DNA from: Gremmenia infestans
Lineage: Eukaryota; Ascomycota; Leotiomycetes; Helotiales; Hamatocanthoscyphaceae
NCBI GenBank assembly: GCA_032629725.1
Contig: JAFEVB010000036.1
Span: forward strand, 558,001 to 622,000
Length of the DNA: 64,000 nt
Reading direction: 5' to 3'
The translations under genes were made by a program, and so were the position numbers. Under the pieces are notes generated by a model that was given only the letters and a program-made list of their open reading frames with translations, was not told the DNA's origin and did no database searches. Shown here piece after piece: positions 12,178 to 24,169 of the stretch (within the stretch, counting starts at the first letter, position 1; each line of letters begins with the position of its first letter).

Positions 12178-13707
12178 AATAATATCCACGAGATAGGAGA
12201 TATTTAAAAACGAACCTGAGCCAAGATACGGCTCACAACCCACTCATCAAAGTGGAGTCACGATGGAAGGCAGCGTGGAGTGCTGACCTTTGTACGGAAT
12301 GATTAGCGTTGCTGGTCTGCATTGTATGAATGAAGAATACCTCGGGCCAAGAGTCAAGATGAAGGGCCAAGGCGACTGGCGGTAGCGCAACCTGGAAGGA
12401 GAGGCCAGCAGCAAGCACCGCATTATATCAGGGTTGATAGAAGTTGATTAAAGATACGTGTATATTATAATTACGGTAGTAGTACAGGGTGGCAGCTAGA
12501 ACACCAGAGGCATATGAAGTTAAATCGCTTGTTCCACTTTTTGTCGGACTCGCTTCCATCCCGCATCAAAGACTAGCATTGTACATTTACTTTTTCTAAA
12601 GGTCATCACAGCAAATATACTTCTTGCTAGCACCTTGAGTCATTACCTAGGACTGAAGAGCTCAAACCTGTGCGGGTAAATAATGGGCTGAGTCCCAAAG
12701 AAGTCATAGGCAGTCCGGACTAAACATATTCCTAGTCCGTCTCGCTGGCTCCCAACTTCATTTAGATATCACCAACATCCCCAAAACATTGTGCCATCTC
12801 TTTGATAGGTTGTCAGCTTGGAGGGTTCCAAGCACTGCAATCTTTGATCCTTGACTAGACGGCTTTCAAGTTTGAGTCTCGAGAGCTTGTTGGAATTTGG
12901 GAATAGCTTCAAGCGGAGTGGATTTCTTTCTACGAATATATGCTGCAACTTCAACGGGCAAAGTCATCCATACCGTACCTACCTACCTACCTACCTGTCT
13001 ATTAAATCCTTCGGCAAACCCGAGGCTTTCAAACCGACAAGTCTCTAGCTTCCCAAGTGAATACATATAGCCAAATAAGCAGAAGCAGCCAACGACTGAT
13101 TAAAGTAGTTCAACGGTTCAGCAGTCAAGTCGGCAAATCAACTTGTAACTAACATACTAACACTTCCAGCAAGCATGACCTTACTTTATCTTAAAAATCC
13201 ATGGATCCGGGTTTCTAAGGGCCGCCACTTTCAGGTGCTGCCCGGAGTTTCCTTCGATAAAACCCGTCCGGGGGTTTAGTAACAGGTCCCCACTTTCAGG
13301 TGACCTGTGAGTTTTGCCATTTTGAATGTTTGTTTTATACTTTGTGTATTTTTATTTTTTGCAGTTTACCTCTACTAAATTTCTTTTTGTCCAACCTACC
13401 TTTGTACCCGGGTACTTGGGAGGGACGGTGCTCTGTAGGCGAGAAGGATGAGCCGTTTTAAGCTTTTCCTCTCATCTCCTTTAGCAAGGTCAACATCTTC
13501 TGTGCTTAGTTCAGAATATGCTTTTATTGTATTTACCTTACCTAGTATCCACCATATCAATCATGCGGTCTCATCTTGTATTCAATGATTCGAGTAATGA
13601 CACTGCTTACCCATCACCCGTTCACTGGGGAAGGAACATTCCAGGACTGACTTGACATGAACCACACAAAAGAATATCTCTGATCAGCTTCACACACGAC
13701 TTCGATC
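12178..13707. other. Intergenic with possible transposon-relic motif
   Basis: No gene was recognised. A CTAC/ACCT array sits at about 12975-12997. At 13221-13232 lies GCCGCCACTTTC, followed 60 bp later by a related CCCCACTTTCAGGTG. The first motif recurs inside a palindrome at 61649-61672, hinting at remnants of a shared repeat. Confidence 0.45.
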
Positions 13708-15404
13708 ATGTCAAATACCACCATGGCTCCGAGCATATTCAACGCTGTTGCGCAACCTTCAGATCCAGACTCTGTCATGGCTTCAAGGCCCTGCGGCCCT
13801 GCTACGCACCCACCACTTCCATCGAGCATACCTATCTCAACACATCAAGTTCTTACCCAGCCTCGTCAACTCTCCTACCTCGAAAACTTACCGCCAGAAG
13901 TTCAGTCCATAGTGCTAAAGAACCTGCCCAAGCCAGACCTTGGTAATATCAGACTTGCATGTAAGCTCCTCAATGAAGTTGCAACTCCAATAGTAAGATC
14001 TCATATATTTAAGTCTTATGTTTACTTCCCATCTATTCTCTTTTGTTGGCATCATGCCTTATCGCTCGAGTCCCCGATCAGAAGGAAGCAAAGGCTAAAT
14101 TTTGCCAGATTGCTCGAAAAATCAGCGTCACATTCTCCCTCAAGAGCTTCCAGAATCTTATCCGCGTCACAAGAAGCCGAGCCCTTTCTCCTCATGTCCG
14201 GTTTCTGGAGTATAAAGTTTGTCTCTTGCGTAAAGTGGTAACGCAGGAAATATTGCAGTTATATTATACATTGCATTTAAAGACTTTACGTCCAGACCTA
14301 CGACTTACTCTAAATGGCGCTATCGACCCATCTGATCCCAAATTCCCGCCTCAAGCCGAACTCAACGAAGTTTTCAAGTCATATAGAGTATTGATAGGTG
14401 AGCAGGACAAGTTGATCGAAATGAACATCCCTGGCTCTACATTTACGCAGACCCTGCACAGTCTTCCCAATCTGATGTCGATTCAAGTCACCTCTAGTTC
14501 AGCTTCTAGAGCAACACACCAGTTGTGGAAGACCTTTGGACCGAATCTGGTTGATGCGGGCCAAAGCCGGCGGCTGGATCTGACATTTAAGCCGCTGATC
14601 GATGCATTTATCATCGACAAGATGACCATTCAACATCTCCAAGTCGATGGATTGTATTGGTCTATCTTCAATCACTCCACTCCGCAGTTTCATTACCGTA
14701 TGGACATGTTTTCAAACCTCGTTACCATCTATCTAATCTTCGAATACCGCGAAGAAGACCATTGGACGAAATCCTTCCCGGTCCTGCGCCAGGATATGTT
14801 TGGTACTTGCCTCGCTTCCGCGCAACATTTAGAACGCCTAGCCCTTCGGTTTAAAACTCCTGGTGATGGAAAATTCGCCAATCAAAGCACATTTACATGT
14901 CCTGTTTTTTGGTCCGCGCTTGCAAAAGATACGGTATGGCCAAGCCTTAAGAGTCTCAAGTTGGATAACCTGATATTCTCCGCCAAACACGCCGCACGAT
15001 TCTTCGAGCAACATGCAAAGACTCTTAAACATGTTCTTCTGCGTAAATTATGGCTCGTGGAGAATCCAACGGACTGGCAGATTGTCTTCAGGTCCATGCA
15101 GACACACTTAACTCTCGACAGATTGAGTCTGCGGTGTGTATGGGGTGGTGGGTTACTCAGCAACGATATGGTTCCACGCTTCATCGATATGTTTGATAAA
15201 GTCGGCGTTCGGTTAGCGACGTCGATTGCAGGAAGCAAGGCTGCGTTGATGGGCAAGCCGGCGAGGACGAAGTCGAACGTGCAGACCTACACCCGCATCG
15301 CGCCGAGTCAGGGAGAAGCAAAGAAGCTGGCTGAGATACCTGAGGATCCGATGGAGAACCTGGGGAAATATTTGACTTTGTTACCGAGACATAAGCATAG
15401 GTGA
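13708..15404 (+). CDS. F-box domain protein
   Basis: F-box proteins recruit substrates to SCF (Skp1-cullin-F-box) ubiquitin ligases. After a Pro/Ser-rich leader, residues about 52-95 carry an F-box (LENLPPEVQSIVLKNLPKPD, then LGNIRLACKLLNEVATPI). The remaining roughly 440 residues are the leucine-rich, variable body common in the expanded fungal F-box families, with no named domain. Two exons fit: 13708-14019 and 14082-15404, giving 544 residues. The intron is 62 nt with a weak GTTTAC donor and GATCAG acceptor. Without splicing, the frames do not meet. Because the donor is poor, the junction could instead be a frameshift. A second ATG six codons in (13723) is an alternative start. The substrate cannot be guessed. 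Confidence 0.7.
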
Positions 15405-16161
15405 AAGGATTGATGTTGTGGATCTGGGGATGAATAGGTTGCTGGGGGCACACCCATTCAATAGCATATATTACTTTACTTGAACACAGAAATTAAAATC
15501 TTACACTTACCTTATCCAAAAGATTTTTCCAACTTTTACCCCACTAAACCTCCTAATATTCCGCAACGTCGGATCCACCAGATCCAGCTAGAAGAGAGGA
15601 AACGCATTGAAGTTTAACACTATACAGATCAGGCATAGACGTATGTTTAAGCATGTATGACGATCAGTCTCGAAGAGAAAATTGCAACTACCTCTTTTTC
15701 AAGGCACGCTTAGCTTAGCTTAGGGTGAACATATCCTGAATTTTTAGACCAACCGACCGATCGACTACTATGCAGCTATACCATACCATACCATACCAGC
15801 CACGATAATCGTGTGTACCTTTAACTCTCCACGTCTTTAAACGCCATCCATCCAACCATCCCTTCAGTATATTACAGTACACCAATATATATACCTCTCT
15901 CGCCCCCACTAGACGCTTACTTGCTTACTTACACTACACTTCCCCTCCATCGCCCTTGAAGAAACCATGGTGGCCCGAGGAACTCATGCCCTCATTAACC
16001 ATGCTCTCCGCATCGCCGACCTGTTTCCGCTCAGTGACCTCTTGTGATTTTCTCGAGTGCCACAGCTTCAGGTTCATCTGCTTCCTGAAGAGCTGCGTCA
16101 ATCCTTGGGAATTTGGACGCGGGGCAGAATATCCCGGAGACCCCCTCATGACTGCTGATTG
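15405..16161. other. Convergent intergenic region
   Basis: This holds the 3' flanks of the F-box and kinase genes. A short ATACC run lies at about 15779-15797. No gene was recognised. Confidence 0.6.
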
Positions 16162-17677
16162 TTATTGTAGAGGTTCCGAGGAACTCGAAAGCCGGTTCAG
16201 GTGTAGATAGACGTCTGTTCCATATCTGTGGAGAGAGAGTTAGATGGTGTAAAGAGGGACTAGGGGCTGGCTGTTCATACCCTTCCATACTAATCAACTT
16301 CAGATCACCACCGAAATATCTCGCATATAATCTCGAGATTGGTAACCCGTATCCAAATCCAGCCATGGGTGCCTTAAAATCACTCTTGTCAAAATCTGGA
16401 TCCAAGCTCGGGGTTGTGTCCACTGTCGTATACATATAAGTCCATACTAGCGGTATAGCGCTCCTGGGTATTCCACCTCCTTCATCTGAAATCTTGATGG
16501 TGATGTCTTCTTTCCCCTCCGCCACAACCACTTTCGTGACCGGAAATTCTTCCTTATCTTGTCCATGGGTTTCCACAACCGCACGTAACGAGTTCTTCAG
16601 AGTTTCAAATAGCATGTGGGATAGATGTCCTGGAACGTACATGAAATTGAGATTGGGAGGGCACACAAGCTGGACTTTTGGCGCGTCGAATAACCCATAG
16701 TGATCTTCGCATACAAATCGGGCATTCTCAATGGCTTCCTCGGCTAGATCTCGAACATTCGTCTTGGTACATATAACCCCAACATAAGCCGGGTCCTTAC
16801 TATGACTTTGGTCTGTCAAAGCAATGTGTTGTCCAATGAGCATTCGAATACCAATTCGAGACATATAAAATCGATCAAGGAAGGCCTGGATATTGCGGTC
16901 AATCTGCATGCGTTGCCGTTTCCGCTTGTATTCTAAAATCCCTTGTGCCACAGTTGTCACCACACTGTCATGTCGCCGTTTGATCGTATGCAATGTCTGT
17001 GCGAACCGCTGATTGTAGTCGTGTAACTCTGGAGGCCAATCATCGCCATCCTCGACGGTCGCAAAGTACCGTCGAGCTGCAGCCGCGCCTTTCCTCGATT
17101 CATGTTCACTTTCAGTCCCATTTATATGGCCATTTTGCTGCCACGGCGAAGAGGTGTACTGGCCCTGTTTTACACTGGGGTTCTGTGTGGCTTCCGCGAG
17201 AATTTTGGAGGCTCTACCACTCGTTCTCGCAGGTTTCATAAGTCGATGGCGGACATCTTTCGCAAGGTGTGGTCTCGGGAGGGTTGTTATCTCCTGCAGC
17301 ACTTGTCAATGGATGCAACTAGGCTGGAGGGATAGGTGGAGATATTACCTCGAATGATTGAGCATACCAGTCCTGAACCTTCTTGATCGAAGGCATATCA
17401 TTGAGTCCATCTGGGAGCTCACCGAGCTCTTGCACTCGATGTGCGAGTCGAATGGGTAATTCTTCGGATAGGAATTGGGAGGCTCGGAAGAGAGTGCCTG
17501 TTTACGCCAATACTCTTATCAGCATAGTTCCCCTTCAATTGAATGCATATAAGAATTCTTACCTGTTGATGGTTTTTCTCCAAATTGGACCATCTGCCGT
17601 AAACTCACGCCAGTTGCAGGGAATGCCGAGTAATGCTTGATGGTATTCATCAGCATGTCAGTCTTCTTCCACGACAT
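16162..17677 (-). CDS. Mitochondrial pyruvate/branched-chain alpha-ketoacid dehydrogenase kinase
   Basis: These GHKL-fold kinases phosphorylate and inactivate the E1-alpha subunit of pyruvate (or branched-chain ketoacid) dehydrogenase in the mitochondrial matrix. Four exons (about 17677-17563, 17498-17350, 17293-16281, 16225-16162) encode about 446 residues. The N-terminal regulatory domain includes GVSLRQMVQFGEKPSTG, the RASQFLSEELPIRLAHR block and LNDMPSIKKVQDWYAQSFE. The ATP-binding domain has the N-box (ETLKNSLRAVVE), the G1 box (SDEGGGIP) and the G2 box (GFGYGLPISRLYARYFGGD). The C-terminus, GTDVYLHLNRLSSSSEPLQ, matches the family end and is reached only through the last small exon. The chosen ATG starts MSWKK. 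No in-frame ATG lies upstream before a stop, and no strong mitochondrial presequence is visible. Whether it acts on PDH (Pkp1/Pkp2-like) or BCKDH cannot be decided from sequence alone. Confidence 0.9.
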
Positions 17678-18899
17678 CTTGAGAGGATCGTCTGGGCCCC
17701 GGCCTTTAAAATCGACACAAGATGGCTTCAATGTTGGCAAATATCTTGGTCGCCATTCGGTGACTCGATCGAGGCTGGAGAACACAGACAGGAAGCAACC
17801 CCACGATTCGGGAGGCTGACGTAGAAAGTCAATGCCGAGGTAAGGTATGCATGCACTTTATAAGAGAGAAGGGAAGGAAAGTGAGAGTAATAGAAGAGTA
17901 AAAGTATGCGAAAAGATGAAGATGAATTGTGGAGAAAGTGTTGTGTGTAGAGGAGAGAAGCTTCTTTCTTTGTTTTGTCTTGTGCCGTGGAGTCATCTGA
18001 TAATGGTGTCCCATCCTCGACAGCTTCAACCGCGGGCCTACGGGGACACGGAGAATGCGGTTAGACGTCCATTGCTAGTGCCGAAGCGGCAACGCTAGAA
18101 CTGGGCGTGCAAAGAAACTATCCTTTCGCCAGGCCAGATGAAGGCTTGCTGTCGTGCGATGTTGTTGCTATCCTACATACATAGCTCCGATGTCACAAAC
18201 ATCTCTGTTGTCGCGTAAGTTACATTCAACACCTTTACGCCCACGCCATCCACCTCCACGCCCGAGCAGGATGTTTTTCAGCCACTTCCTGAAAATCTCC
18301 AAAACGAGAAAGCCGAGTAGGCACTTACCTCGGGATGGGTGTTTTCGGGCAACCTTACTGCAACATCAACTCAACGAATAATGCCGGGAAGTTGCATTTA
18401 TCTCCTCTAAACACCAGATGAAAGCAGGAAAGGGGCAGCAGCTAGCCGGAGTTGCAGTTGCCCCCTTTTTGGTAGAGGACAAGAGGCACGTGACTATTGG
18501 CGAAGGCTTTCTTCTTAAGTTCAGATCAGATACATTTCTTGTCGGAGTGTTCATTCTCCAAGTTACCTGATAGTAAGTATTATCCGATTTATCAGCTCGC
18601 TGTCACAGTTCTGAGCTGTCTCAGTTGACCCGACAAGCTATTGAGTAGCAGCTTCCCATGTAAGTCTTGCAAAACAAGAAAGGCAAGAGCAAAGGACAAG
18701 GCTTCGAATACAAAATACATGTTCTTGAAAAGTTTAGATCATAGAACTTCGTTTCCTCTTTTACATTTCAACTTCATGAACACCAGAAATCACAATGACT
18801 TTTGCTGTCAAACTCCCATCCATGAGATTCGATAGAAGCTTCACTTCCTCTCGCGGCTCTACCGTCCGAGGTATTTTCGTCGTGATATCTTCTTTTGCT
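17678..18899. other. Intergenic, promoter of the kinase gene
   Basis: Between the kinase start and the SGNH-like relic. AG/CT-rich tracts lie just upstream of the kinase gene (about 17860-17960). No gene was recognised. Confidence 0.5.
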
Positions 18900-20030
18900 T
18901 CCTCTCTTTGCTATCCTCAAAGGATTCCAATTGCTCTTTTCGTTCCACACTGAGTTAGTGGTTCCAGGACCCGGAGAAGAGTAACTAATCCTTCCCACGA
19001 AAGGTCTCAAAACTATAGTAGCCAGTGCACTTGGGCATTTCGCGGGAAGCCGAGACTGTGGTATCTCACAATCAGACATCTACCTTGCGCCCTTTCCCCT
19101 AAACCTAGAAGCCTCGCCATTTTGCAAAAACAGAGCAACGCTTCTCGAAGCACTAAGCAGCGTAGGCCGACATAGCTTCGACGAGCCATTCGTCGGGAAG
19201 GGCAATCTTACTTGTTCTCCGTACGGAACTGTTATATATGAAAAATAGGCTGTACATACAGGTGGTTCTCCACTGCAGAGATATGCATGAACCTCGAACG
19301 CTTCAACGCACTCGTCTTCATCGGCGACAGCACAGCCCTCAACATCCTATTACGCGAAGACCTCGCCCTCGGAGGTTTGCAGCAATGGATGATGAATGAT
19401 CAAGATCGAGCTGCTTGTAAATGTGATAACTAGTTTATCAATGGAGACTGTTTGGGGTACACTATTAGGGGCATTGAAGAGGCGAAGAAGAATACGAGGG
19501 AAAGTCCTTATTTCTGTGAGCGTATGCTGATCCCATTTATTGAACCCTGTGGGAAACGTTACTGCTAACATTGGCTAGGAGTCCCACACGCTTACGTTCC
19601 TGTCGATATCACGCCCGCATCCTCGACAGCCCAAAATGCCTTCAAATATCTCACCTACGACCATCCTAATCCTTGGTAACCCTCGCCAGTAATCCTCTCC
19701 TTCAGTCCGTCTCTCGACATCACAACGTCGACTCGGGTTCTGGATGAATGGGCCTCTCTCGCAACGGCCGCTGAACGCAACATCCCCTTGCTGTTCCTCG
19801 GTCCTCAAGCAACGGATCTGAACAAAGCAGGTAAGGATAATAATGCGGCGTTGTGGAAGTTCTAGGACGAGGTTGCTGAGCCGGCAAAGCGGAGACATTT
19901 TGACGTGCTTGGGTTATGGAACTTGACGGCTCAGGCTGGTAGTAAGGATGGGGAGAAGTATGGAGAGAAAGTTGCCTTGGTGCAAGCTATGATGGTGATT
20001 AATTGGTTGTCGAAGCTGGGGACTTCTTGA
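18900..20030 (+). pseudogene. SGNH/GDSL-like protein, inactivated by stop codons
   Basis: Plus-strand translation yields recognisable protein despite stops. It has FCKNRATLLEALSSVGRHSF, a likely intron (about 19219-19260), then WFSTAEICMNLERF, the SGNH block FIGDST, and LGGLQQWMMNDQDR. A cysteine pair (CKCDN) leads into a second intron (about 19504-19578). The C-terminal half contains PHAYVPVDITPASS, ASLATAAERNIPLLFLGPQA and the end VALVQAMMVINWLSKLGTS. The family resembles fungal proteins with a GDS(T) motif akin to Cas1/PMR5-type SGNH esterases. That likeness is from memory. Three stops interrupt the frame: TAG at 19431, TAA at 19677 and TAG at 19863. Each stands where CAG or CAA (Gln) would continue the frame, that is a CpA-to-TpA change. 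Two further stops lie in the poorly defined N-terminal part. No open frame of 60 codons survives on this strand. Confidence 0.7.
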
Positions 20031-20515
20031 TATTGATATATTTAGTATGTATTTGGGAAGATGCAGGCCCAATTCATCATAATTCTTGTCACTTACTAGC
20101 TAGCCAAGATCCCTTTCCTAAGATCTCTCACCTCGTCTAAAACATCCGGCTTTAATATTATAATATCTTCATCCGCGACCTCAAAACTGCTGTCCCCTGA
20201 ATACTGGCGACAGAGATCCTTATAATATACCACTCCACGTAGAACTTCTCAAAGAAAAATGATCTCTAGCAGCTCTGACAATCCCACTGCTGCCTATTAG
20301 CCATGCCCATAGTCACAATCATTCGAGCCTCACCTTCGCACGGAGAAAATGGACCTAAATTTTGAGAGCTTTCAGCTATGGGTAACAAATACTGATTGAT
20401 ACAAAGGAGTTGAATTGAAATAGCTATATAACACCGCAAGCCAATACAAAGAATCCGAATCCCAACGCCACAGTTCAAGCGCAGTCATACCGTCCCTCAA
20501 AGCTGAGAAACCAAT
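20031..20515. other. Intergenic, nothing recognised
   Basis: A short AT-rich spacer between the SGNH-like relic and the 3' end of the S1P lyase gene. Confidence 0.6.
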
Positions 20516-22355
20516 TTATGCCTTATACAGCGTGTCCAAAAAACCACTCGCAAGCTCAACAACAACACTCTTATTCGGCAAACTGCCCGCAACCCCATAA
20601 AGCGCCGCACTATCCCCCATACTCTTCCCCTTGGCGCCCTTCCCCTCCACAATCCGCACCCTCTCCTTCTCCTTCTCGCCCTCAACCACGGCCTCCAGAT
20701 CCGTGATCAGCTTCTCCCACACCTTCACTATCGGCAGCGTCACCGCTACGTGGATAGCAGGAGGGTCCTGCAGCGAATTCAAATGCCATCCCTTCGCGGA
20801 CATCGCGTCCGCGATATCGTAGATGTTAAGCGTCTTGCTCGTAAACGCCACTACACTTACTAGCGGCTTACCCAGGATCTCTAAATCCACATTCAGCGCT
20901 GGGTTCTCCGCAATCGCCTCAGCGATTTTCTTCGCAGCGCCCACGATCTTGGCGCACGAATCAATATACCCCACCTCTCCCGTATTCATGAGCGAGGCCC
21001 AACACCCGGCGATGAGAGCCCCGGGCCGGGATCCAGCGATCGAAGGAGAGGCGTAGACGCCCCCAGACCAGTCGGGCGAGATGAAGTACTGGTAGGCGCG
21101 CAGGGACGCGGTGCGGTAGAGCACAGTGCTGTTGCCTTTGGGCGCGAAGCCGTATTTATGCGTATCGCAGCTTATGCTCGTCACGCCCTTCAGCCTGAAA
21201 TCGAAGAGCTCGGTTTCGAAGCCGGCTTTTTCCAGGAACGGGACTAGGAAGGATCCCAGGCAGCAGTCTACGTGGAGGGGGATTTTGCGTTTTACAGCGA
21301 GCTTGGAGAGCGAGGTTATGTCGTCGATTATTCCGTGCGGAAAGTTGGGGGATGAGCCGACGAGGAGCACGGTGTTGCTGTTTATGAGGCGTGAGACGGA
21401 TCTTATATCCACACGGTAGGTTGGGGCTGGGCAGGCTACTAGGTGGACTTTAATGCCGAAGTAGGAGCCTGCTTTGCGAAATGCTGTGTGGCCTGTTTCG
21501 GGGAGGATCCTGTGATATATATCAGTATTGTTGGTCAAGGGGGGGGAGGGAAGGAATTTGCTTCTTACATCTCTGGTTCCGTGACACCTCGCTCTGAGTA
21601 TGCTTTTTGTCTCGCACTCAAGCAAGCCATTAGAATAGACTCGGTTCCTCCACTTGTAGAGACACCCGCTGCTCCTGCGGGAGCATTGAACATAGCGAGA
21701 ACCATAGACACAACCTCTGCCTCCATCTTCCTCACCCCAGGGAACACATCCGGATGAATAGGATTGGCGACTGTGAACTTCCCAAATGCCTCAGTCTGCA
21801 ACTTCATTAAATCACCCCCCCCATGATACACAGCTCCCGAGACAAATCCATCCTCCCACCTTGTATGGTCCATAGCAGCTAGATTCTCCAACTCCTTCAA
21901 CACAGTCTCATATGTCCATCCTTCCTTCGGCAGCGTCAAGTACCGCGTTACACCCGGGCCAGACGGCACAAGCTTCGTCTGCAGCTTCGTGATAGCTTCC
22001 AAGACTTGCTTCTGGACCTGACTACGCACACCCGGCGCGTGGAGAAAGAGTCCGTAGGCCGTACGTCGAATGGCAATATATGTATCCGCAAATGTGCCAA
22101 AGATTCCCCGACCCTTAAGCTTCAAGAGCCCCTTCCGAGTCCATCGCAGCAGGAATAGGAAGAAGACGAGGTTCCGGAATCTGTGAAACAATATAAGTCA
22201 GTATTTGTTTATTCGAACGTTCAAGTCACTTTGCCCTTCAAAGGCGGGGATAGTTACAGGTCGATATTTAGGGCTAGCAATTGGCTGCTAGACCCTCCTT
22301 TCTTGACAGTAAAGGTATTGCGCAAGCTCACGGGCATCCTCGAACTGCCTGGCAT
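20516..22355 (-). CDS. dpl1: Sphingosine-1-phosphate lyase (Dpl1)
   Basis: Dpl1 is a PLP-dependent ER membrane enzyme that cleaves phosphorylated sphingoid bases to a fatty aldehyde and phosphoethanolamine, the exit step of sphingolipid catabolism. Three exons (about 22355-22258, 22180-21569, 21509-20516) give 567 residues with all junctions in phase. A membrane anchor (NLVFFLFLLRW) lies near residue 40. The fold-type-I decarboxylase core has GAVYHGGGDLMKLQTEAF, HPDVFPGVRKMEAEVVSM and STSGGTESILMACL. The PLP lysine is in SISCDTHKYGFAPKG, and LIAGCWASLMNTGEVGY follows. The length is typical of the family. An upstream in-frame ATG at 22442 would add 29 residues; the internal start MPGSSRMPVSL is preferred. 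The C-terminal 90 residues are rich in Lys/Glu and less conserved, as usual. Confidence 0.94.
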
Positions 22356-23126
22356 GATGGATGGGCGAGTTGTCGAGGGAAGGCCTAAGTGATAAGAGGA
22401 AATTCTTGCATTTATGTTGATAGAGCCGAGGTGGAAAATCACATGCGGGTGTCGTACAGAAGCTTCGCGCTTATCGTAGTGAGTTGCAATCGAGATGATT
22501 TCATCAGGACCTGGTGGACTGGTGGAGTACTCATACTATGAGGAGAAATCCTTATTAGTACATGATTTCCGGCGGGGTTTTTCTGAATTCAATGTTTCGA
22601 ATGAGTTTATTTATATTAGTCGTCAGCCTTGCAGCTCTTCCGCCGCAAGGTGGAATAGCTTCACACTTGATTAACACTTTCGTCCTCGTTCGAATTGTGG
22701 TTTGATTATAATTATGACTATGGCCCATCTGATCAGATTTGACCTTTCCACAATCCAAACAAGAATCTATCAGATCTGTTTGAGCAAAATGCCACACTGG
22801 GCCCGGAGACCCCTAACCCTAGGAGTTCGAATCGAAAGGCAGTACTAAACGACTGCAAGGGTATGTGAAAATATAATTTACAGGAGAGCAGAGTCATGCA
22901 TGCTTCATCCATCAATATCGCACACAGACGCCCTCTAAAGTATACCTTCAAAAATCCAGTTGCCCATGCAAGATTATACACATATGCAAACATATCTGCA
23001 ACCAATCCTCTTCTTCTACGCCCTAAACGCCGCTTTTGACATCGCTGGTCGTGGATCGTAACGGCAACTCTTCTTCTCTGGCCGCTGTTTCAACATGCTT
23101 CAATCCTCTGTGGGGATTTGAAGAGA
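22356..23126. other. Intergenic, nothing recognised
   Basis: Upstream region of the S1P lyase gene and 3' flank of the MNN10-like gene, both on the minus strand. No gene was recognised. Confidence 0.6.
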
Positions 23127-24169
23127 TCATCGTGCGTGAAATACTGTCCGCCATTGTTTCGAAAAGGGGTCTGCTTCCGCTTGGCAGTCTCGTCCTATTT
23201 GTTCGCATCCATGGAAGCGGATCACAAAGTCTCCATCTTTGTATGCTCCAGACTCGTCTGTGACTGATGCTTTTCCGTATGAGTTCATCTTCCGCTGCGG
23301 TACTAGTGCGAGTTTGGAAAGTATGGTAGGATGCCATTGAACGATATGCTCCTACTCATTGTCAGCTTCTGCAACTTCATCCGAGGTTCATTAGTTCACT
23401 TACCAAGGCATGTGTATCCGCCTTCTGGAAATTGTAAGAGCGGTACAATGGATCGAACCAGGTATCCAGGAAGAATTTGCTCCAAGCTCCTCTCCTGACG
23501 ATAAAGCTCCCTTGTGCCAATCCCTCCTTGTCCTGAGTAACAACCATATCCACGTTCTCCCCTTTCAGATGTGAGAATGTCTTGATGACACTATCGGGAG
23601 GTACGATAGACTGGTCCTTAATCATGAGGCTCTCTAGTACTTTGGGGTTCATGATATGGGTTTCGACTGCGAGGTCGGGGTTCATAATCAGGGAGTTTTG
23701 GTCAAGATACCAGACGTAGGTGGAAAAGGGAAACTTCGTCAATGCGTGCCGGACTGCTGGGACTCGGGCCCATGAGACTGGAGAGCCTTTGAGATCGTAG
23801 TCCTTGATAGTGGGGAAGAAGGTAGTGTAACCTGGACATTATTAGCATAGCCCTTCCTTTTCCCACCCCCAGGTGCTTCTTACCATGTTTCCTTGCATAC
23901 TCTATCCGGTTCTCCTTGATGTTTTTTATGTACTGCGAGCTGTAATTCTCCTCATCCACCACTGTAACAATTACCACTGGAGGGGTCCCCGAGGGTATCC
24001 TCTCTCCACCCCCGAAAATATGCGAGCATAAGAAGAACAAGGCGCCGAGTGCACAGAGGCCGATTATTATCGCCTGGACTCTACTTCTGCGAAGCATAGG
24101 ATACCGAGACGAGCGATTCGCATAGGGAGGAGGATGCGAGGACTTCCTCGTCGGGAGGGCTAAATGCAT
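23127..24169 (-). CDS. MNN10/GMA12-family Golgi glycosyltransferase (alpha-mannosyl- or galactosyltransferase)
   Basis: A 312-residue type II Golgi enzyme of glycosyltransferase family 34. Yeast Mnn10/Mnn11 extend the alpha-1,6-mannan backbone and fission yeast Gma12 adds galactose. Three exons (about 24169-23884, 23831-23404, 23351-23127) join in phase. A basic cytosolic head precedes one membrane anchor (QAIIIGLCALGALFFLCSHIF, residues about 33-53). The lumenal domain opens with PPVVIVTVVDEENYS, followed by the nucleotide-sugar DxD-like site in FSTYVWYLDQNSLIMNP. Later come MVVTQDKEGLAQGSFIVRRG and LDTWFDPLYR. The end RFHGCEQIGRDCQAEADPF, within the last exon, matches the family's C-terminal block. 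It lies back-to-back with the mannose-6-phosphate isomerase gene, which supplies the mannosyl donor pathway. Mannosyl versus galactosyl specificity is not resolved by sequence. Confidence 0.87.

Noticed and set aside
22808..22822. CCCTAACCCTAGG, telomere-like
   Set aside because: Only two units; it is internal and unrelated to chromosome ends. A similar chance run lies inside the coiled-coil gene near 39965.
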